In this document: piece after piece, positions 59,971 through 64,000 of the stretch
How the letters are laid out: every line of letters starts with the position of its first letter
Position numbering within the stretch: position 1 is the stretch's first letter
DNA from: Alphaproteobacteria bacterium
GTDB taxonomy: Bacteria > Pseudomonadota > Alphaproteobacteria > Micropepsales > Micropepsaceae
Assembly (NCBI GenBank): GCA_016792565.1
Contig: JAEUMK010000098.1
Span: 1 to 64,000, forward strand
DNA: 64,000 bases
Direction of reading: 5' to 3'
Notes under the pieces: generated by a model
Told to the model about the DNA's origin: nothing
Seen by the model: only the letters and a program-made list of their open reading frames with translations
Databases searched by the model: none
Program-made: the position numbers and the translations under genes

Positions 59971-60368
59971 TTCCTCCTCCGGGGGGAGGGGGTGGCGGCA
60001 AGCTCCGGCAGCGCGGCGGCGGCGTCAGGGGCGGGCGGGGCGCGGCGCTCGACCTCGATCTTCAGGGCGTGGCGCTTCACGTTGTCGTCGGCCCGCGGCA
60101 GGAGGATGCCGGTCAGGACCGCGATGGTGCCGGCCAGGCGATCGACGCGGTCATAGGCGTTCTCGCGCGCGCAGAGCACCGCATCGTAGATCTCCTCGGG
60201 CGGCGACAGGCATTCCTCGAATTCGAGGCTGATCATGGCGTGGCACTGGGCGATCTGGCGGGCCAGCGCCTCGCGCACGGTGTCGGCGGTGAACTGGGCC
60301 GGGACCTCACCGCCGAAGAATTCGGCGGTGAGCTCGGCGAGCGTCGGGGGCGGGGGCGTGCTGGGCAT
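59967..60368 (-). CDS. Uncharacterised protein, first gene of a two-gene operon
   Basis: A 133-residue protein, largely helical, with no signal peptide or TM segment. A proline-rich start (MPSTPPPPTLAELTAEFFGGEVPAQF) leads into VREALARQIAQCHAMISLEFEECLSPPEEIYDAVLCARENAYDRVDRLAGTIAVLTG, and the tail is proline/arginine-rich. No family recognised. A promoter-like TTTACA-16-TATACT sits just upstream, and the downstream GNRNALKHG gene overlaps it by four bases. Confidence 0.7.
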   Translation of the reverse strand: MPSTPPPPTLAELTAEFFGGEVPAQFTADTVREALARQIAQCHAMISLEFEECLSPPEEIYDAVLCARENAYDRVDRLAGTIAVLTGILLPRADDNVKRHALKIEVERRAPPAPDAAAALPELAATPSPRRRK

Positions 60369-60413
60369 GGGACGGCGTCCTTTCCTTGCGCCGCCGGGAT
60401 GGCGGCGAGAAGG

Positions 60414-60441
60414 AGTATAGGACTTTATACCGTTTTGTAAA
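60414..60441 (-). promoter_or_regulatory. Sigma70-like promoter for the two-gene operon
   Basis: On the minus strand TTTACA (60436-60441), a 16-base spacer and TATACT (60414-60419) match the consensus well, unusual for this GC-rich sequence. The ATG of the 133-residue gene is 45 bases downstream of the -10. Confidence 0.6.
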
Positions 60442-60455
60442 GACTTTCGTCCTAT
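60417..60455. promoter_or_regulatory. Inverted repeat overlapping the promoter, candidate operator
   Basis: ATAGGAC (60417-60423) and GTCCTAT (60449-60455) are perfect 7-base inverted arms 25 bases apart. They bracket the -10 and -35 of the promoter on the minus strand. The right arm also overlaps the last codons of the Rieske gene. The layout suits a dimeric repressor. Confidence 0.5.
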
Positions 60456-61429
60456 TTCGGTGTGGGCGCGGCGGCGAGGAGGTCGCGGAAGAGCCGCACC
60501 GCGCCCTCGTGGCGCGGCGAGAGCGGCCCCATGGCGATGTCGCCGGCCGCCATGTTGCGCTCCACCGCCTCGCAGATCGCCTTGTCCTCGGCGGTCACGA
60601 CATCGGACATCGCGAAGGTCGCGGCGTGATCGGCATCCGGATCGGCGAAGACGTAGAGATAGTCGAGCCGCGTGCGGTTCTCGCCGAGCGGCCAGATGCG
60701 CTCCATCATCATGCCGTCGCGATAGACGTTGATGCCGAGATTGGGCCAGGCCCAGGCCCACAGCCCGTCATAGACGGCATCGGCGGCGCGTTCGGGACGC
60801 AGCGGCGCGTGGTGGATGGCGACGCGGTCCTCCAGCGTCACGCGGTAGTCGTCGGCGACGATCTCGGCGTCGAGGGCGGGATGGATGGGCGGGACGTGAT
60901 AGCCCTCCAGGTAGTTCTCGACATAGACGCTCCAGCGGCAGGCGACCTCGTGCGTGCGGCGCGCCGCGAAACGCCATGCTTCCATCGGCACGGCGGCGGC
61001 GCGGCGCGCGACCGGGGCGATCCAGGCGTCGAAATCGGGCGCGCCCTCGGCCGGCCCGACGAAGACCCAGCCGCGCCACAGCCGCACGCCGAGCGCCACG
61101 AGGCCGAGCGCGCCGGCGTCGAAGCCGTCCGCCGGGCCGAAGCGCGTCGCCGCCTTCAGCCGCCCGTCCAGCGCATAGCGCCAGCCGTGATAGGGGCAGG
61201 TCAGCTCGCGCCCGCAGGAGCCCGCGCCGTCATCGACGAAGGGGCTGAGGCGGTGGCGGCAGGCGTTGCGGAAGGCGCGGATGGTTCCGTCCTCGCCCCG
61301 CACGGCGATGAGCGGCCGCCCGGCGACCGTCTCGGCGACGTAGTCGCCGGGCTGCGCGAACTGCGAGACATGGGCGAGGCATTGCCAGCTCACCGCAAAG
61401 ACCGCCGCCGTCGCTGCGCCGGGCTGCAT
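60452..61429 (-). CDS. Rieske [2Fe-2S] non-haem iron oxygenase, alpha subunit
   Basis: A 325-residue ring-hydroxylating-type oxygenase. The Rieske centre CRHRLSPF ... CPYHGWRYALDG lies at about 60-90. The catalytic iron site is VENYLEGYHVPPIHPALD, giving D/N-xx-H-xxx-H ligands, near residue 180. The C-terminal domain includes WAWAWPNLGINVYRDGMMMERIWPLG. It is shorter than most naphthalene-type subunits and closer to choline/carnitine monooxygenase-like members. It should need an electron donor such as a ferredoxin. The ATG at 61429 overlaps the gshB stop (TGATG). Confidence 0.9.
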   Translation of the reverse strand: MQPGAATAAVFAVSWQCLAHVSQFAQPGDYVAETVAGRPLIAVRGEDGTIRAFRNACRHRLSPFVDDGAGSCGRELTCPYHGWRYALDGRLKAATRFGPADGFDAGALGLVALGVRLWRGWVFVGPAEGAPDFDAWIAPVARRAAAVPMEAWRFAARRTHEVACRWSVYVENYLEGYHVPPIHPALDAEIVADDYRVTLEDRVAIHHAPLRPERAADAVYDGLWAWAWPNLGINVYRDGMMMERIWPLGENRTRLDYLYVFADPDADHAATFAMSDVVTAEDKAICEAVERNMAAGDIAMGPLSPRHEGAVRLFRDLLAAAPTPK

Positions 61430-62376
61430 CAGGCGGCCTTGCGCCGCGCCTCGATCGCGTCCCACACGAGCGCCGCGATGTCGGGGCCGCCGAAGCGGCG
61501 GATCTCCCAGATGCCGGTCGGCGAGGTGACGTTGATCTCGGTGAGGTAGTCGCCGATCACGTCGATGCCGACGAAGATGAGGCCGCGCGCCTTCAGCTCC
61601 GGCCCGATGGCGGCGCAGATCTCCTTCTCGCGGGCCGTCAGCTCGGTCGCTTCGGGACGGCCGCCGACATGCATGTTGGAGCGCGCCTCGCCCTCGGCCG
61701 GGACGCGGTTGATCGCCCCGGCGGGGACGCCGTCGACGAGGATGATGCGCTTGTCGCCCTTGCGCACCTCGGGCAGGTATTTCTGGACGATCAGCGGCTC
61801 GCGCGAGAGCTTCTCGAAGGTTTCCAGCAGCGAGCCCAGATTCTCGTCGCCGGCGCGGATGCGGAAGACCCCCGCCCCGGCATTGCCGTAGAGCGGCTTG
61901 ACGATGACGTCGCCGTGTTCGGCCCGGAAGGCGCGGATCGCGGCGCGGTCGTTGGTGACGAGGGTCGGCGGGATCAGCTCGGGCCAGAGGATCGGGAAGA
62001 GCTTCTCGGGCGCGTCGCGCACATGCACCGGATCGTTGACGACGAGCGTCTTGGGGTGGATGCGCTGAAGCACATAGGTCGTCGTCAGATAGGCCATGTC
62101 GTAGGGCGGGTCCTGGCGCAGCAGCACCACGTCCATGTCGGAAAGCTCGACCACCGCCTCGGGCTTGAACGAGTAGTGGTTGCCCTTCTCGTGCCGCACC
62201 GAGAGATAATGGCCGCGCGCGAAGACCCGGCCGTCGCGGTAGGAGAGGTTCTTCGGCTCGTAGTAGAACAGCGTGTGGCCGCGGTTCTGCGCTTCGAGCG
62301 CCAGCGCGAAGGTGGAATCGCCGCCGATGTCGATCGCGTGGATCGGGTCCATCTGGATCGCGACGGAAAGCGTCAT
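61429..62376 (-). CDS. gshB: Glutathione synthetase
   Basis: A 315-residue ATP-grasp enzyme joining gamma-glutamylcysteine and glycine. [29 protein letters not shown] at the N-terminus, [30 protein letters not shown] and [21 protein letters not shown] are diagnostic. The rsmI-yraN-gshB order is conserved in alphaproteobacteria. Its stop overlaps the start of the Rieske gene, an unusual neighbour. Confidence 0.96.
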   Translation of the reverse strand: MTLSVAIQMDPIHAIDIGGDSTFALALEAQNRGHTLFYYEPKNLSYRDGRVFARGHYLSVRHEKGNHYSFKPEAVVELSDMDVVLLRQDPPYDMAYLTTTYVLQRIHPKTLVVNDPVHVRDAPEKLFPILWPELIPPTLVTNDRAAIRAFRAEHGDVIVKPLYGNAGAGVFRIRAGDENLGSLLETFEKLSREPLIVQKYLPEVRKGDKRIILVDGVPAGAINRVPAEGEARSNMHVGGRPEATELTAREKEICAAIGPELKARGLIFVGIDVIGDYLTEINVTSPTGIWEIRRFGGPDIAALVWDAIEARRKAA

Positions 62377-62459
62377 GGGACGTCCTTAGAGGTCGGGGCC
62401 GGTTCGGCGCGCACCATCGGTCGCGGCGGGAGGCAATTCAAGCGTCGCATCCCGGCGCG

Positions 62460-62837
62460 TCAGGGCCGGAAGGCGTCGATCACATGGCGCGGCCAGAAGC
62501 GCCCGGCCTCCAGCACCATGGCGTCGAAGCGCATCGCGGCGCCGGCATAGCGCGGGCGGCGCTTGAGGAAATGCTGCGCGGTGCGGGCGATGCGCTGCTG
62601 CTGCGCCGGGGCGATGGCGTCGATCGCGCCGTCCTCGGTGGCCCGCGCCTTGACCTCGATGAAGACGAGGGTGCGGCCCTTGCGCGCGATGATGTCGACC
62701 TCGCCGAGGCCGGAGGCGCGGGCCGGGCGGAAATTCACCGCCAGCACGCGGTAGAGCTTCAGCCGCAGCAGCCAGACGGCGCGGCGTTCGGCGATGCGGC
62801 CGCGATCCACGGCGGCGAGCTTGGCGTTGCTAGGCAT
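62460..62837 (-). CDS. yraN: YraN family endonuclease-like protein
   Basis: A 125-residue UPF0102 protein with the restriction-endonuclease-like core GEVDIIARKGRTLVFIEVKAR (E, D and E/K residues of a PD-(D/E)xK site). Function unsettled. The ATG at 62837 is used because MPSNAKLAAVDRGRIAE is a normal start and it overlaps rsmI by 8 bases; a start at 62864 is possible. It sits in the usual rsmI-yraN-gshB block. Confidence 0.93.
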   Translation of the reverse strand: MPSNAKLAAVDRGRIAERRAVWLLRLKLYRVLAVNFRPARASGLGEVDIIARKGRTLVFIEVKARATEDGAIDAIAPAQQQRIARTAQHFLKRRPRYAGAAMRFDAMVLEAGRFWPRHVIDAFRP

Positions 62838-63678
62838 CGGCTTTGAGCTCCAGGGCGCGGGCATAGACGGTGCGGCGCGGCAGCCCGAGGGCGCCGGCGA
62901 CGGCGTCGGCCGCGTCCTTGACCCGCATCGTGGCGAGGGCGCGGCGGAGCGCCGCGTCGAGGCCCTCGCCGGCGGCCTGCGGATCGGCGGCGGCGGGCGG
63001 GGCGACGACGAGGACGATCTCGCCGCGCCGCAGGTCAGGCTCGGCGGCGGCGGCGGCGGCGAGCTCGGCCAGCGTGCCGCGCCGCGCCTCCTCGTGGCGC
63101 TTGGTCAGCTCGCGGCAGAGGACGGCCCGCCGCTCGCCCAGCACATGCGCCATGTCGGCAAGGGTCTCCTCGATGCGGTGCGGGGCCTCGAAGAAGACGA
63201 GCGCTGCGTCGATGGATTTCAGCTCGGCGAGCTCGGCGCGGCGGGCGCCCTCGGCCGGGGGCAGGAAGCCCGCGAAGAGCGTGCGCTTCGCGGCGAGCCC
63301 CGAGATCGAGAGCGCGGCGGTGAGGGCCGAGGCGCCGGGCACGGCGAAGACCTTGTGGCCGGCCGCGACGGCGGCGGCGACCAGCTCGGCGCCGGGATCG
63401 GAGACATGCGGCGTGCCGGCGTCGGTCACCAGCGCCACGGCCTCGCCGCGGCCGAGGCGGGCGAGGATCGCCGGGGTGGCGCGGGCCGCGTTCTCGGCGC
63501 GGTAGGAAACGAGCTTCGTGCCGATGCCGTGCAGCGCGAACAGCTTGGCGGTGACGCGGGTGTCCTCGGCGACGACGATCGCGGCGCGGGAGAGGATGTC
63601 GCGGGCCCGCAGGGTGAGGTCGCCGGCATTGCCGATGGGCGTCGCCGTCACATAAAGGCCGCTTTGCAGCGCTCCCAT
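62830..63678 (-). CDS. rsmI: 16S rRNA (cytidine1402-2'-O)-methyltransferase RsmI
   Basis: A tetrapyrrole-methylase-fold enzyme methylating C1402 in the decoding centre. LYVTATPIGNAGDLTLRARDIL at the N-terminus, VTDAGTPHVSDPGAELV, VFAVPGASALTAALSISGL and EAPHRIEETLADM are diagnostic. The ATG at 63678 gives 282 residues. A start at 63789 would add 37 low-complexity residues and leave only 3 bases before the divergent LppC start, with no room for either promoter, so the shorter form is preferred though it has no clear Shine-Dalgarno. Confidence 0.93.
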   Translation of the reverse strand: MGALQSGLYVTATPIGNAGDLTLRARDILSRAAIVVAEDTRVTAKLFALHGIGTKLVSYRAENAARATPAILARLGRGEAVALVTDAGTPHVSDPGAELVAAAVAAGHKVFAVPGASALTAALSISGLAAKRTLFAGFLPPAEGARRAELAELKSIDAALVFFEAPHRIEETLADMAHVLGERRAVLCRELTKRHEEARRGTLAELAAAAAAEPDLRRGEIVLVVAPPAAADPQAAGEGLDAALRRALATMRVKDAADAVAGALGLPRRTVYARALELKADA

Positions 63679-63792
63679 CGCGGCGGGCGCGACGCCATCG
63701 TCCGCCGCCGGTGGTTTACTCCCGGCCGGGCCGCCTTTAGCTTCCGCCGCCAATGCGCCCCGGCGCACCGGTTCACCCGACAAGGACATCGA

Positions 63793-64000
63793 ATGGCTCT
63801 CGCACCGTCGCTTCCTTCTTCTCCCTGGAGTGGTAGCGGTCTTGCCCGCCGCCTGAAAGCGATCTGTTCGGCGCTGCTGATCGTCGCCGGCTCGGCGCTG
63901 CTGACGGCCTGCCAGATGCCGGGCGAAGGCCCCGGCGAAGGCACGGTGCTGACGCCCGGCGAGGCCGGCTCCGGCGGACGCGGGCCGCGCCCCGACGTCA
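63793..64000 (+). CDS. Penicillin-binding protein activator LppC/LpoA-like lipoprotein, 5' part
   Basis: The first 69 residues of a lipoprotein running off the window. A long basic N-terminus and hydrophobic ALLIVAGSALLTAC give lipobox L-T-A-C40, followed by a glycine/proline-rich linker. The assignment is by position: in proteobacteria, including E. coli yraM-yraL-yraN, the LppC/LpoA gene is divergent from rsmI-yraN. LpoA activates peptidoglycan synthases from the outer membrane. AAGGA precedes the ATG at 63793. Confidence 0.75.
   Translation, partial: MALAPSLPSSPWSGSGLARRLKAICSALLIVAGSALLTACQMPGEGPGEGTVLTPGEAGSGGRGPRPDV

Overview
The window is a GC-rich chromosomal segment from an alphaproteobacterium. 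The class is supported by the ChvI/ChvG two-component pair beside a short HPr kinase, a DivL-type kinase with tyrosine in place of the phospho-histidine, alphaproteobacterial AddA/AddB, a FYDLNKKP (TIGR02300-type) protein and an OlsB-like acyltransferase. Gene order follows a backbone I recall from Rhizobiales and relatives: pckA | chvI-chvG-hprK-EIIA-ptsH | ahcY-divL | tsaE-amgK-murU-addB-addA-trxA | folC-accD-trpA-trpB-trpF | lapA-ihfB | rpsA-cmk-aroA | TIGR02300. The large TonB receptor, TPR-2OG protein and TldD/TldE pair suggest a Caulobacterales-, Parvularculales- or Sphingomonadales-like lineage, but I would not commit below class. No phage, insertion sequence, CRISPR array or rRNA was seen.

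Layout. 1-7.4 kb: PEP carboxykinase (minus), a MATE transporter, ChvI/ChvG, HPr kinase, a DUF1330 protein, EIIA-Man and HPr. 7.5-10.7 kb: an insertion relative to the backbone with a short AMP nucleosidase, a TraB/GumN protein, a putative amidoligase and a small secreted protein. 10.7-14.9 kb: ahcY behind an AT-rich operator-like palindrome, then divL. 15-18.1 kb (minus): an outer-membrane barrel, a 2Fe-2S ferredoxin, its reductase and a cysteine-rich protein. 18.3-27.3 kb: tsaE, amgK, murU, addB and addA joined by 4-base overlaps, then trxA. 27.4-36.3 kb: a second insertion with a membrane protein, TldE/TldD, a divergent TonB receptor, a TPR plus 2OG-oxygenase fusion and a VOC protein. 36.4-42.0 kb (minus): pyrF-trpF-trpB-trpA-accD-folC, nearly all with 4-base overlaps. 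42-48.9 kb: small genes, lapA, ihfB, a TPR lipoprotein, rpsA, cmk, aroA and the TIGR02300 gene.

49-64 kb: tRNA-Ala(GGC), S-formylglutathione hydrolase, part of the methionine salvage pathway (mtnB-mtnD-mtnC), an OlsB-like acyltransferase, an AmpG-like permease, a hybrid kinase with one degenerate receiver, a periplasmic protein, a NYN+LOTUS-like protein, comM/yifB, an unexplained two-gene operon with a good promoter under an inverted repeat, a Rieske oxygenase coupled to gshB, yraN, rsmI and the start of a divergent LppC/LpoA lipoprotein.

Most of the window is housekeeping: nitrogen-PTS signalling and envelope stress, S-adenosylhomocysteine removal, muropeptide recycling, double-strand break repair, and tryptophan, fatty-acid, folate and shikimate synthesis. 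The parts most likely to hold something undescribed are the protease/amidoligase cassette at 8.3-10.7 kb, the TldE/TldD-TonB-TPR/2OG region at 27.7-36.3 kb, and the orphan operon with its dyad at 59.7-60.5 kb.
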